From positions 124,001 through 188,000 of the forward strand of contig JAXMCI010000012.1 in NCBI GenBank assembly GCA_046349435.1: 64,000 nucleotides of DNA, written 5' to 3'. Of this stretch, positions 1-8,083 are shown piece after piece. The notes under the pieces are model-generated. The model was given only the letters and a program-made list of their open reading frames with translations, did no database searches and was not told the origin of the DNA. Source of the stretch: JAXMCI01 sp046349435. GTDB lineage: Bacteria > Pseudomonadota > Alphaproteobacteria > Dongiales > Dongiaceae. Made by a program: the position numbers and the translations under genes. Each line of letters opens with the position of its first letter. The first letter of the stretch is position 1.

Positions 1-635
1 TCGATCTTGGCGCGCAGCCGGGTGATCCGGATGTCGATGCTGCGGTCGAAGGGCTCGGCGCCGCGGCCGTGCGCGAGGTCGAGCAGCTGGTCGCGCGACA
101 GCACCCGGTTGGGGTGCGTGGCGAAGGCCTTCAGCAGGTCGAACTCCATGCTGGTCAGCTGGATGGTCTCGCCCTGCTCGGTGGTCAGGCTGTTGGCGCC
201 GAGATCGAGGATGTAGCGCCCGAAGCGCACCTGGCCCGGCATGGTCGGCTTGGTCGGCATGGCGGCGACCCGGCGCAGCACGCTGCGCACCCGGGCGAGC
301 ATCTCGCGCAGGTCGAACGGCTTGGCGATGTAGTCGTCGGCGCCGACCTCGAGGCCGGTGACGCGGTCGATGGTGTCGCTCGAGGCGGTGACCATGACCA
401 CCCCGGTCTTGGCATGCTCGCGCAGCCAGCGGGCCAGCGACAGCCCGTCCTCGCCGGGCATTCGGATGTCGAGAAGCACGAGATCGACGCCCTCGTTGCG
501 GCCGATCAGCCGGCGCAGCGCGACGCCGTCGGCGCACTGGCTGACCCGGAAGCCGTGCATGGTGAGGTACTCGGCGACCGGATCGCGGATCTCGGCCTCG
601 TCGTCGCAGACCACAATGTGAGGTACCCGCGCCAT
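1..635 (-). CDS. OmpR/PhoB-family two-component response regulator (3' end cut by window)
   Basis: This cytoplasmic DNA-binding response regulator is read from ATG 635 down past base 1, so its last residues are missing. The 211 visible residues contain a receiver domain with the acidic pair D11-D12, phospho-acceptor D56 in VLLDIRMPG, and the KPFD lysine motif. A winged-helix effector domain follows, with FGRYILDLGANSL and LTSMEFDLLKAF typical of OmpR/PhoB. About 20 C-terminal residues, including part of the wing, are probably cut off. The adjacent hybrid kinase at 1101-3266 lies on the same strand upstream, with one small gene between them, so the kinase may be its partner; that pairing is inferred only from proximity. 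No target genes can be named. Confidence 0.9.
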   Translation of the reverse strand, partial: MARVPHIVVCDDEAEIRDPVAEYLTMHGFRVSQCADGVALRRLIGRNEGVDLVLLDIRMPGEDGLSLARWLREHAKTGVVMVTASSDTIDRVTGLEVGADDYIAKPFDLREMLARVRSVLRRVAAMPTKPTMPGQVRFGRYILDLGANSLTTEQGETIQLTSMEFDLLKAFATHPNRVLSRDQLLDLAHGRGAEPFDRSIDIRITRLRAKI

Positions 636-686
636 CGTCGCGTGCCCGCTTGCTAGGATTTATGGAGTATCAGGCGGTGCCGCAGC

Positions 687-929
687 TTAGCCGGCGAGGA
701 TGCGCGCGTGAAGCGCTCCCGAGCCGGCCCGTTGGTCGCCTCCGCCGGGCCGCCGTCGCTCTTGGTCACGACCCGAACCTTGCCGGTGCGGCAGTCCGGC
801 CGGATGCTCGACCTCGGCGCTCGCGAGGGCCCGGAAGCGCTGCCGCTGATGGGCCTCGAGCCGCTCCCGCGACTGCCGGCGAAGGACCTGGCGCTCGCGA
901 TGCGCCGTGAGGAGATCGAGGACGAACAT
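687..929 (-). CDS. Small arginine-rich hypothetical protein
   Basis: I do not recognise a family for this 80-residue frame. A strong GGAGG sits 8 bases upstream of ATG 929, and the first 40 residues (MFVLDLLTAHRERQVLRRQS and on) look like an amphipathic, arginine-rich helix resembling short DUF1127-like proteins. After residue 45 the composition becomes Gly/Arg-rich and less convincing, so the real gene could be shorter or frameshifted. It lies between the hybrid kinase and the response regulator on the same strand and could be co-transcribed with them. The Shine-Dalgarno site is the main support for calling it real. Confidence 0.4.
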   Translation of the reverse strand: MFVLDLLTAHRERQVLRRQSRERLEAHQRQRFRALASAEVEHPAGLPHRQGSGRDQERRRPGGGDQRAGSGALHARILAG

Positions 930-1100
930 GGCTCTGGCCTCCGTGCGGCCCCGCCGGGGAGGCGGCCGCGGCGCCGCCCCGTCCCTTGCGGATCCTGGTA
1001 CGCCGGGCAGCCTGGGCCGCCGGTGTTTCCGCCCGATGTCGGGGCGTGCGGAGATTTGTTTCCAGTGTAACGGCGTGCCGTGGCGTGGCGCCGTCGCGCC

Positions 1101-3266
1101 TCATGGCGCCGCGCTCCCGGACGGTCCTGCGCCGGCGACCGCGGCGACCAGGCGGCGCACCTCGCCCGGGACGAAGGGCTTGTCGATGCAGGGCAGGCGG
1201 GCCTCGTCGAGGAAGTCCCGGATGCTCGGGCTCAGCATGTCGCCGGTGACCACGACGAAGCGCCGCTCCAGGCCGGTGCCGAGCTCGCGCAGGCGGCGGA
1301 ACAGCATGATGCCGTCGATGTCGGGCATGCGGATGTCGGAGACCACGACGTCGTAGCGACGATGGCCGATGCGCTCGAGCGCGGCGCGGCCGCCATCGGC
1401 CATGTCGATCCGGTAGCCGTCGCGGGCGAGGATCTCGGCCAGGGTGTCGCGGACCTCCGGCTCGTCGTCGACGATCAGCACGTGACGGACACCCGGCGCG
1501 GCATCGACCGGCTCCGCCTCGGGGGCCGCGGCGGCCGCCGTCGCCGGCAGCCGGACGACGAAGCGGGCGCCGCCGCCCGGCGCGTCCTCCACGGCGATGG
1601 TGCCGCCGTGCGCAGTGATCGCGCCGTAGCACACGGAGAGGCCGATGCCGCCACCCGCGCCCACCGGCTTGGTGGTGAAGAAGGGCTCGAAGATGCGGGC
1701 CCGGAGGGCCGGCGGCACCCCGGGGCCGCTATCCGCGACGCTGAGCTCGACCATGTCGCCGCCGGGTCGGCCGCCGGGCACGGCCCGGGTCGCGACCGCG
1801 AGGCGCCGCGGCCCCGCCCAGCCGGCCATGGCCTCCTCGGCGTTGACCACCAGATGGGTCAGGACCTGGCGCAGCTGCTCGGCGTCAGCGGCGATCGGCG
1901 GCAGCATGGCCGGGCGCTCGCGGCTCACCGCGATGCCGGCGGCGGCCAGCGCCGGCCCGAGCGATTCGAGGGTGGCGTCGACCAGCGGGTCGAGCTCCAG
2001 CCGGGTCGGCGCCGGCGGGCGCTGGCGGGCGGTGGTGAGGAAGCTGCGGACGATCCGCGCGCAGCGCTCGGCCGCGGCGCGGATCTTCCCGCCGCGGACG
2101 ACGGTGGCCTGGTCGCCGGACAGCTCCTCCAGCATGGTGGCCTGCGCCACCACCACCGAGAGCGGGTTGTTGAGCTCGTGCGCGACGCCGGCGAGCAGCG
2201 CGCCCAGCGCGTCGAGCTTGTCGCGCTGATGGCGGATCTCGCGGCGCTGCTCGTCTTCCGCGCTGGCCGCCCCGAGGGCGCCGAGATCGGCGATCTCGAC
2301 CAGGCTGCAGGGCGTGCCCTCGTCCTGCACCGGCCGCACCGCGATCATTGCCGGCACCTCCGTCCCGTCCGGCCGGCGCAGCCGCACCGCGCGCCGGTCG
2401 TGCCGGCCGGGGGCGGCGAGATCGCCGGCGCTCTCCAGCTCGGCCGGATCGACGCAGGCGGCCGCGATCCGTGCCATGACGCCGCCCCCGTGCGGCGGCC
2501 CGAGCAGCGCCGCGGCGGCGGGGTTCTCGTAGCGGGTCGTGCCGCCGACCCGGTCGACCAGCAGGATGGCGCTGGGCAGCGCTTCGGCGATGGCGCGGAA
2601 GCGGCTGGCCTCAGTCGTGGCCGGCGGCGCCGCCGGAGGCACCAACCGACGCCGGGCATCGGCGTTCTCCGCCAGCAGCAGCCCGAGGCTCGCCGCCGCG
2701 GCAAGCGCGCCGAGGACGGTCAGCCAGGCGAGCAGCGTCAGCCCGTGCTGCAGGGCGCCGGTGCGGGCGGCGCCATCGGCCGCCTCGGCAAGCTCGGCGG
2801 TGCGCGCCAGCTCGCCCAGTCCCGGCGCGACCTCGACCAGAGCCTGCCGGATCGCGGCGTACTCGGCGAGCCGACCCGGCGCCAGCGCCCGCAGGTCGGG
2901 CTCCCGCTCGCCGAGCGTGCGCTGCAGCCGCCCGATCGGCTCGACGCTTTCGGCGGTGCCGCCGGCCCGGCCGGCGGCCAGCCGGCGCGCCGCCTCGGCG
3001 GTCGCCCGCGCCAGGGATTCGAGATGCTGGTCGACCGCGTCGCGCCCGATCGCCGGGTCGCCCTCGGCGTAGCGGTCGGCGGTGGCGATCAGCTCCCAGA
3101 GCGCCGACTCGACGCGGCGGGCCGCCGCGGCTGCCCCGGGCGGGTGCTCGTCGAGCGAGCGGAGGGATTGCACGGCAAGAGCGACACCCGCGGCGAGCGT
3201 GGCCCCGAGGGCCGCCAGCGCGAGACCGAGCGCCAGGCGCCGGAGCGGCGGCCGGCGGACGCTCAT
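1101..3266 (-). CDS. Hybrid sensor histidine kinase with C-terminal receiver
   Basis: This 721-residue inner-membrane sensor kinase starts at ATG 3266 (MSVRRPPLRRLALGL). The start is chosen because a transmembrane helix (about residues 10-30) follows at once, while the upstream in-frame stretch has no protein character. A helical, Ala/Glu-rich periplasmic region comes next. A PAS-like domain lies at about residues 205-320, then HisKA with H363 in AGVAHELNNPLS, then HATPase_c with VNAEEAM, DSGPGVPP and GIGLSV. The C-terminus is a receiver domain with DDEPEVRD and phospho-acceptor D644 in VVSDIRMPDIDG. Such kinases autophosphorylate on His and relay to their own receiver Asp; the next acceptor is unknown, and the OmpR-type regulator at 1-635 is the obvious candidate. 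The ligand cannot be told from sequence. Confidence 0.93.
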   Translation of the reverse strand: MSVRRPPLRRLALGLALAALGATLAAGVALAVQSLRSLDEHPPGAAAAARRVESALWELIATADRYAEGDPAIGRDAVDQHLESLARATAEAARRLAAGRAGGTAESVEPIGRLQRTLGEREPDLRALAPGRLAEYAAIRQALVEVAPGLGELARTAELAEAADGAARTGALQHGLTLLAWLTVLGALAAAASLGLLLAENADARRRLVPPAAPPATTEASRFRAIAEALPSAILLVDRVGGTTRYENPAAAALLGPPHGGGVMARIAAACVDPAELESAGDLAAPGRHDRRAVRLRRPDGTEVPAMIAVRPVQDEGTPCSLVEIADLGALGAASAEDEQRREIRHQRDKLDALGALLAGVAHELNNPLSVVVAQATMLEELSGDQATVVRGGKIRAAAERCARIVRSFLTTARQRPPAPTRLELDPLVDATLESLGPALAAAGIAVSRERPAMLPPIAADAEQLRQVLTHLVVNAEEAMAGWAGPRRLAVATRAVPGGRPGGDMVELSVADSGPGVPPALRARIFEPFFTTKPVGAGGGIGLSVCYGAITAHGGTIAVEDAPGGGARFVVRLPATAAAAAPEAEPVDAAPGVRHVLIVDDEPEVRDTLAEILARDGYRIDMADGGRAALERIGHRRYDVVVSDIRMPDIDGIMLFRRLRELGTGLERRFVVVTGDMLSPSIRDFLDEARLPCIDKPFVPGEVRRLVAAVAGAGPSGSAAP

Positions 3267-3484
3267 CGCGCGATGCGGAGCAGCCTGCTCCTGGTCCGGT
3301 GCGAACTCGCCATCGCCTCCTGCCTTCGCCGGATGCCGGGTAAGCGAACAGGGACGCGAGTCGGTATCGCCCGGCCGCATCAGTTTGGGGGCGGACGTTG
3401 CAGCGCTACTGTTTCAGCCGCGTTTCCGCCCCGGCCGATTTCGGTTTCAATTGTTTCATCGGTCTGCCGATCGCCGCCGGGCGC

Positions 3485-4249
3485 TCAGGCGTCGGCCTGG
3501 TCGTAGCCCTGCTGCAGGCGCTCCAGCGCGTCGCGCCGCAGCACGACCACCTGGTTGGGGGTGGCGAGCGCGATCATGCCCTGCCGCCGCAGCTGGGTCA
3601 GCCCGCGGCTCACCGTCTCGATGGTCAGGCCGAGATGGTCGGCGATGTCGGTCCGGCTCATGAACAGCTCGATCTGCGGCCGGCCCGCACCGGCATGGCC
3701 GGAGCGCTCCAGCCGCATCAGCAGGAAGCTGGCCAGCCGCTCCTGGGCGTTCTTGCGGCCGAGCAGCAGCAGCTGGTCCTGGGCCGAGATGAGCTCGCGG
3801 GAGAGCAGCTCGAGCAGCCGCCGCGCCAGGCCCGGGCGGCGGCCGATCAGCTGCTCGACGCCGCGGCGCGGCACGCAGACCACCGCCGCGTCGATCACCG
3901 CCTCGGCCGAATAGGGATAGGCCGCCTGCGGGGAGAGGCCGAAATAGTCGCCGGCGACGAGGAAGTCGACGACATGGCGGCGGCCATCCGGCATCAGCCG
4001 CAGCAGCCGGATCGCGCCGGACACCACCTTGAAGTAGCTGCCCGCGGGATCGCCTTCGGCGAACAGCTCCTGGCCGCGGCCGAGGCGCCGGCTGGCGCCG
4101 AGCGCGTCGAGGGCGGCGAGCTCGTCCTCCGGCTCGTCCTCGGCGATCGGCAGGGCGACGGCCCGCGCCCGGCCGATGGCCGGAGCGACGCCGCTCAGCC
4201 GCGCGGCGCCGTGGAAGCTGGTGTGGTGAGGGGCCACGGTCATGTTCAT
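3485..4249 (-). CDS. fixK: FixK-type Crp/Fnr-family transcriptional regulator
   Basis: This 254-residue regulator has a cyclic-nucleotide-binding-like beta-roll (about 40-150, with LFAEGDPAGSYFKV and LVAGDYFGLS), a dimerisation helix, and a C-terminal winged helix-turn-helix. Its recognition helix is TIETVSRGLTQL, with the E-x-x-S-R pattern that in Fnr/FixK contacts TTGAT half-sites. The N-terminal cysteine cluster that ligates Fe-S in Fnr is absent, so direct oxygen sensing is unlikely; it is FixK-like, relaying a FixLJ signal. ATG 4249 has GGGGAG 8 bases upstream. It diverges from fixL across a control region of about 190 bp, which fits FixJ-controlled transcription. Known targets of the family are high-affinity oxidases and denitrification or microaerobic genes; none of these is in the window. 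Confidence 0.85.
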   Translation of the reverse strand: MNMTVAPHHTSFHGAARLSGVAPAIGRARAVALPIAEDEPEDELAALDALGASRRLGRGQELFAEGDPAGSYFKVVSGAIRLLRLMPDGRRHVVDFLVAGDYFGLSPQAAYPYSAEAVIDAAVVCVPRRGVEQLIGRRPGLARRLLELLSRELISAQDQLLLLGRKNAQERLASFLLMRLERSGHAGAGRPQIELFMSRTDIADHLGLTIETVSRGLTQLRRQGMIALATPNQVVVLRRDALERLQQGYDQADA

Positions 4250-4440
4250 CGTGCATCTCCCCGGGCTCTGCGGCGCCGTCGTGGCGGCCGCCCTGATGCC
4301 GGGATCTAGCCGTGATCGGCGGGCCGGCGGAATTCGGTCTTCTACCTAAGGGGTTCTACGGATCGGCGCGGCGGCGGACGCGACGGGGGCATTCCCTAGA
4401 ACCCTGGGATGGGTCTAGAGTGCAGCTCGAAACCGGCATC
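4250..4440. promoter_or_regulatory. Divergent fixK/fixL control region with a possible FixJ site
   Basis: This shared upstream region is AT-richer than its surroundings. Read on the minus strand at 4339-4360, it contains CCGTAGAACCCCTTAGGTAG, which resembles the GTAG-N-CCC-TTA pattern I recall for FixJ-phosphate sites at fixK promoters. A near-perfect dyad, CTAGAACCC with GGGTCTAG, lies at 4397-4419. The minus-strand site would place FixJ about 90-110 bases upstream of the fixK start codon. The assignment rests on my recollection of FixJ targets and is tentative. Confidence 0.4.
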
Positions 4441-5631
4441 ATGGGTATGACAGGTTTGCGTACAGCGCCGGACGGCAGCCAGGAACGGGCGGCACCGGAC
4501 AGCAACGGGCCGGGCCGGGTCGCACTCGCCGAATCGAGCCTCCGGGCGGTGCTCGACACCGCCGTGGACGGCATCATCATCATCGATTCGGTCGGCGTCG
4601 TCCGGCTCTACAACCCGGCCTGCGAGCGCATCTTCGGCTACCCCGCCGCCGAGGTCGTCGGGCAGAACGTCAAGATGCTGATGCCCTCGCCCTATCACGA
4701 GGAGCATGACGAGTACGTCCGGCACTATTGCGACACCGGCGAGCGCCGCATCATCGGCATCGGCCGCGAGGTGGTCGGCCGGCGCAGGGACGGCGCCACC
4801 TTCCCGATGGAGCTGTCGGTCGGCGAGGCGCGGCAGGGGGCCGAGCGGGTCTTCGTCGGCATCATCCGCGACATCAGCGAGCGCCACCTGCTGCGCCGGC
4901 GGATGCTCGAGATGCAGGCCGAGCTGGTCCATGTCTCCCGCCTCAGCGCGATGGGCGAGATGGCCTCGACGCTGGCGCACGAGCTCAACCAGCCGCTGAC
5001 CGCGGTGATGAACTACGTCACGGCCGCCCAGCGCATGGTCGAGGCGCCGGGCCGCTTCCCGGCGCCGCGCATCGCCGAGACCATGGGCAAGGCGATCGAG
5101 CAGGCGGAGCGGGCGGGCCAGATCATCCGCCGGCTGCGCGAGTTCATTCGCAAGGGCGAGACCGACCGCGCCGCCGCCGACATCAACCAGGTGGTTCGCG
5201 AGGCCGGCGGCCTCGGCCTGATCGGCGCCCGCGAGCAGGGCATCGACGTCCGCTACGCGCTGTCGCCGGCGCTGCCCGCGGTGCTGATCGACCGCATCCA
5301 GATCCAGCAGGTGATCCTCAACCTGGTGCGCAACAGCGTCGAGGCGATGCACGAAGCGCCGCGCCGCGAGATCGAGTTCCGCACCGCAGTGGCCGCGGGC
5401 GGGCTGGTCGAGGTGGTGATCAGCGATACCGGCCCCGGCCTGCCGGCGGAGGTGATGGAGCGGCTGTTCCAGCCCTTCGTCACCACCAAGCCGAACGGCA
5501 CCGGCATCGGGCTGTCGATCAGCCGCTCGATCGTCGAGGCGCATGGCGGCCACCTCGCGCCGCTGCCGCGCGACGCCGGCGCGGCGTTCCGCTTCACGCT
5601 GCCGATGGCCGATCCGGGAGCGCAGCCGTGA
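4441..5631 (+). CDS. fixL: Oxygen-sensing haem-PAS histidine kinase FixL (short, soluble form)
   Basis: This soluble 396-residue kinase (from ATG 4441) is close to the C-terminal PAS-B/kinase part of rhizobial FixL. The PAS domain (about 25-145) keeps the haem ligand region: proximal H89 in HDEYVRHY and distal R109 in IIGIGR, matching Bradyrhizobium H200 and R220 by my alignment. The kinase part has H180 in STLAHELNQPLTAV, then VLNLVRNSVEAM-type N box, DTGPGLP and GTGIGLSIS. Membrane segments and the first PAS of some FixL proteins are absent. In known FixL, deoxy haem switches the kinase on to phosphorylate FixJ. An upstream in-frame GTG at 4312 exists, but the 43 extra codons look non-coding and overlap regulatory motifs. 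The stop overlaps the fixJ start. Confidence 0.92.
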   Translation: MGMTGLRTAPDGSQERAAPDSNGPGRVALAESSLRAVLDTAVDGIIIIDSVGVVRLYNPACERIFGYPAAEVVGQNVKMLMPSPYHEEHDEYVRHYCDTGERRIIGIGREVVGRRRDGATFPMELSVGEARQGAERVFVGIIRDISERHLLRRRMLEMQAELVHVSRLSAMGEMASTLAHELNQPLTAVMNYVTAAQRMVEAPGRFPAPRIAETMGKAIEQAERAGQIIRRLREFIRKGETDRAAADINQVVREAGGLGLIGAREQGIDVRYALSPALPAVLIDRIQIQQVILNLVRNSVEAMHEAPRREIEFRTAVAAGGLVEVVISDTGPGLPAEVMERLFQPFVTTKPNGTGIGLSISRSIVEAHGGHLAPLPRDAGAAFRFTLPMADPGAQP

Positions 5632-6257
5632 GCGGCGAGGATCTCGTCATCGTCATCGTCGTCGACGACGACGAAGCGGTGCGGGACTCGCTGGAGGTCC
5701 TGCTCGCCGCCGAGGGCTTCCTGGTGCAGACCTTCGGCTCGGCCGCCCAGCTGCTCGCCGAGCCGGCGCTGCCGGCCCACGGCCTGCTGCTGCTCGACGT
5801 GCGCATGCCGGAGATCGACGGGCTGGAGCTGCAGCGCCGCCTGGTCGCCCGCGGCGACACCCTGCCGGTCATCGTCATGACCGGCCATGGCGACGTGCCG
5901 ATCGCGGTCAGGGCGATGAAGGCGGGCGCCGCCGACTTCATCGAGAAGCCCTTCACCGCCGAGGCGATCGTGGCGGCGATCCGCCAGGCGATCGCCGGCG
6001 GCCGGCAGAAGCGGGCGGCCGGCGAGGCCGCCGAGGCGATCCGCCTGCGGCTCGACGGCCTGACCCCGCGCGAGCGCGAGGTGCTGGAGCGGCTGGTGGT
6101 CGGGCGGCCCAACAAGGTGATCGCCTACGAGCTGTCGATCAGCCCGCGCACCGTCGAGATCCACCGCGCCCGGGTGATGGAGAAGATGCAGGCCGACAGC
6201 CTGTCCCACCTGGTCCGGCTGGCGCTCGCCGCCGGCGTCCTGCCGGATTCCGCCTGA
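5628..6257 (+). CDS. fixJ: FixJ response regulator
   Basis: This 209-residue protein starts at GTG 5628, whose codon overlaps the fixL stop (GTGA), with GGGAG 7 bases upstream; translational coupling is likely. The receiver domain has the acidic cluster D13-D15, D57 in LLLDVRMPEIDG, and KPF. The C-terminal LuxR/NarL-type helix-turn-helix has LTPREREVLERLVVGRPNKVIAYEL and SPRTVEIHRARVMEKM, the standard FixJ signature. In the family, phosphorylation by FixL relieves receiver inhibition and the dimer activates fixK and similar promoters. The divergent FixK gene and the receiver-only gene downstream, preceded by a GTAAGTAG motif, are the natural targets here. Confidence 0.95.
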   Translation: MSGEDLVIVIVVDDDEAVRDSLEVLLAAEGFLVQTFGSAAQLLAEPALPAHGLLLLDVRMPEIDGLELQRRLVARGDTLPVIVMTGHGDVPIAVRAMKAGAADFIEKPFTAEAIVAAIRQAIAGGRQKRAAGEAAEAIRLRLDGLTPREREVLERLVVGRPNKVIAYELSISPRTVEIHRARVMEKMQADSLSHLVRLALAAGVLPDSA

Positions 6258-6271
6258 GCCCGGCGGCCGCG

Positions 6272-6279
6272 GTAAGTAG
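6272..6279 (+). promoter_or_regulatory. Possible FixJ-binding motif GTAAGTAG
   Basis: The octamer GTAAGTAG followed by CAATCCCTA lies 14 bases after the fixJ stop and 107 bases before the next gene. I recall in-vitro-selected FixJ sites of the form GTAMGTAG, which this matches exactly. It could drive the receiver-only gene from inside the fixLJ operon. An octamer alone is weak evidence; conservation in relatives would be decisive. Confidence 0.4.
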
Positions 6280-6385
6280 CAATCCCTATTTCGCCCGGTG
6301 CGCGGCATCCCTTAGTCTCCCGGCCGCGCATGTGAGCGACCCGGCCTCCCAGGATCCGCGGCATCGGCACGAGCGGAGGCCCTGG

Positions 6386-6769
6386 TTGGACGCCGGCACC
6401 ACCATCCACGTGATCGACGACGACCCGGCGGTGCGCGACTCGCTCAAGCTGCTGCTCGAGCTGGGCGGGCACCGGGTGGCGACCTACGGCTCCGGCGAAT
6501 CCTTCCTGCGCGACCGGCCGGTGCGCGCGAGCCGGACGCGGCAATGCATCCTGCTCGATCTCGACATGCCCGGAATGAACGGGCTGGAGCTGCTCGACCG
6601 GCTGCGCGCCGAGGGAACGGCGCCGCCGGTCATCATCATCACCGGCCGGGGCAAGGGGTTCGACGAGATCGAGGCGGCCGGCGCCGCCGCCCTGCTGGAG
6701 AAGCCATTCGCCGAGTCGGCGCTGCTCGCCTGCATCGAATCGGTGCTGGCCCAATCTGCGCTGGCCTGA
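6386..6769 (+). CDS. Stand-alone receiver-domain protein of the fixLJ locus
   Basis: This 127-residue protein is a complete receiver domain and nothing else. It has the acidic residues D11-D13, phospho-acceptor D58 in CILLDLDMPGMNG, T/S in IIITGRG, and the conserved Lys in LLEKPFAE. The start is TTG 6386, supported by GAGCGGAGG about 6 bases upstream; no ATG is better placed. With no output domain it may act as a phosphate sink or as a protein-protein regulator of FixL or the FixJ branch. A single-domain regulator beside fixLJ and fixK is also found in some bradyrhizobia, by my recollection. It is separated from fixJ by 128 bases containing the possible FixJ motif. Confidence 0.85.
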   Translation: MDAGTTIHVIDDDPAVRDSLKLLLELGGHRVATYGSGESFLRDRPVRASRTRQCILLDLDMPGMNGLELLDRLRAEGTAPPVIIITGRGKGFDEIEAAGAAALLEKPFAESALLACIESVLAQSALA

Positions 6770-6825
6770 GGCGCGGCGCTGCCCTATCAAGGCACGGACG
6801 TCGCGGCGAAAGGGCAGGATCCGGC

Positions 6826-7353
6826 ATGAGCGCAGAGGCGGCCTCCGTCCCGGCATGGCCCGACGAGGTCCATGCCGTGCTCAAGGCCGCCGGGGTGCGC
6901 CAAGCGGCCTATGTCCCCGATGCCGGCCATGCCCGCCTGATCGAGACGCTGCGCGCCGATCCCGAGGTCGCCGCCATCGTGCTGACCACCGAGGAGGAGG
7001 GCGTCGCGATCGCCGGCGGCGCCTGGCTCGGCGGCCAGCGCAGCGTGCTGCTGATGCAGTCGAGCGGCGTCGGCAACTGCATCAACATGCTGTCGCTGGC
7101 GGCGAGCTGCCGCTTCCCGCTGCTGGCGCTGGTCACCATGCGCGGCGAGTGGGCCGAGTTCAACGCCTGGCAGGCGCCGATGGGCGCGGCGACCGAGCCG
7201 GCGCTGCGGCTGATGGGCGTGCGGGTGCTGCGCGTCGAGCGCGCCGAGGAGGCGGCCGAGACGGTGGCGGCCGGCGCCGCGCTCGCCTTCGACGGCGACC
7301 TCGCGGTGGCGGTGCTGCTGTCGCAGCGCATGCTCGGCCGCAAGCGGTGGTGA
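6826..7353 (+). CDS. ThDP-dependent decarboxylase alpha subunit (ComD-like PYR domain)
   Basis: This 175-residue protein is a stand-alone pyrimidine-binding half of a thiamine-diphosphate enzyme. It resembles the alpha subunit of sulfopyruvate decarboxylase (ComD) and the N-terminal half of phosphonopyruvate decarboxylase. It has the TTEEEGVAIAGGAWLGG segment carrying the cofactor-activating glutamate (E56-E58) and LMQSSGVGNCINML. The partner, ComE-like, begins one base after its stop, so the two form an operon and very likely a heterodimer. The product would be an aldehyde formed by decarboxylating a 2-oxo acid. The acid (sulfopyruvate, phosphonopyruvate or other) cannot be fixed, since no coenzyme M or phosphonate genes are nearby. 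Confidence 0.8.
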   Translation: MSAEAASVPAWPDEVHAVLKAAGVRQAAYVPDAGHARLIETLRADPEVAAIVLTTEEEGVAIAGGAWLGGQRSVLLMQSSGVGNCINMLSLAASCRFPLLALVTMRGEWAEFNAWQAPMGAATEPALRLMGVRVLRVERAEEAAETVAAGAALAFDGDLAVAVLLSQRMLGRKRW

Positions 7354-7354
7354 G

Positions 7355-7948
7355 ATGAGCGCGGCAGGGCAGGGCATGGATCGGCGCGCCGCGGTGGCGG
7401 CGCTGGTCGAGCAGCGCGGGCCGCTGCTGGTGGTGAGCGGGCTGGGCTCGCCCAGCTACGACCTGTTCGCCGCCGGCGACCACGACGCCAACTTCTATCT
7501 CTGGGGCGCCATGGGCAGCGCCGCCCTGGTCGGGCTCGGCCTGGCGCTGGCCCAGCCCGGCCGGCCGGTCGCGGTGCTGACCGGCGACGGCGAGCAGCTG
7601 ATGGGGCTGGGCGGCCTCGCCACCATCGCCGTGCAGCGCCCCGGCAACCTCACCGTCCTGGTGCTCGACAACGGTCGTTTCGGCGAGACCGGCATGCAGC
7701 TCAGCCACACCGGGCTCGGCCTCGAGCTGCATCGCGTCGCCGCCGCGGCCGGCTTCCCGGAGGCGGTGGCGCTCGCCTCGCTCGACGAGGTCCGCGCCTT
7801 CCGCCCGGCGCTGCAGCGGCTCGAGGGCGGGCCGCGCTTCGCCACGCTGCGCATCGCCGCCAGCCAGCCGCCGCGCGCGCTGCCGGCGCGCGACGGCGTG
7901 CATCTCAAGAACCGCTTCCGCCTGCATCTCGGCCTGCCGCCGCTCTGA
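7355..7948 (+). CDS. ThDP-dependent decarboxylase beta subunit (ComE-like PP domain)
   Basis: This 197-residue protein is the diphosphate-binding half matching the preceding subunit. The ThDP/Mg motif is G77-D-G79 followed 26 residues later by N106 in VLVLDNGRFGETG. The segments PSYDLFAAGDHDANFYLWGAMGSA and HTGLGLELHRVAAAAGF are typical of sulfopyruvate/phosphonopyruvate decarboxylases. Only one base separates it from the alpha gene, so translational coupling is likely. The fixLJ-type genes upstream are probably unrelated. I am confident of the enzyme class but not of the substrate. Confidence 0.82.
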   Translation: MSAAGQGMDRRAAVAALVEQRGPLLVVSGLGSPSYDLFAAGDHDANFYLWGAMGSAALVGLGLALAQPGRPVAVLTGDGEQLMGLGGLATIAVQRPGNLTVLVLDNGRFGETGMQLSHTGLGLELHRVAAAAGFPEAVALASLDEVRAFRPALQRLEGGPRFATLRIAASQPPRALPARDGVHLKNRFRLHLGLPPL

Positions 7949-8083
7949 GCCGCGCGCCGGATGCGCGTCCGCCTTGCCCGCCCCGGCCGGGGACGGCATG
8001 GTGCGTCGTCGCATCGGCAGCCGAGGGGGACGGGCGGTGAGCAGCGGGAATCCGGGACGGACGCACGGGGCGGGGATCGCGGC

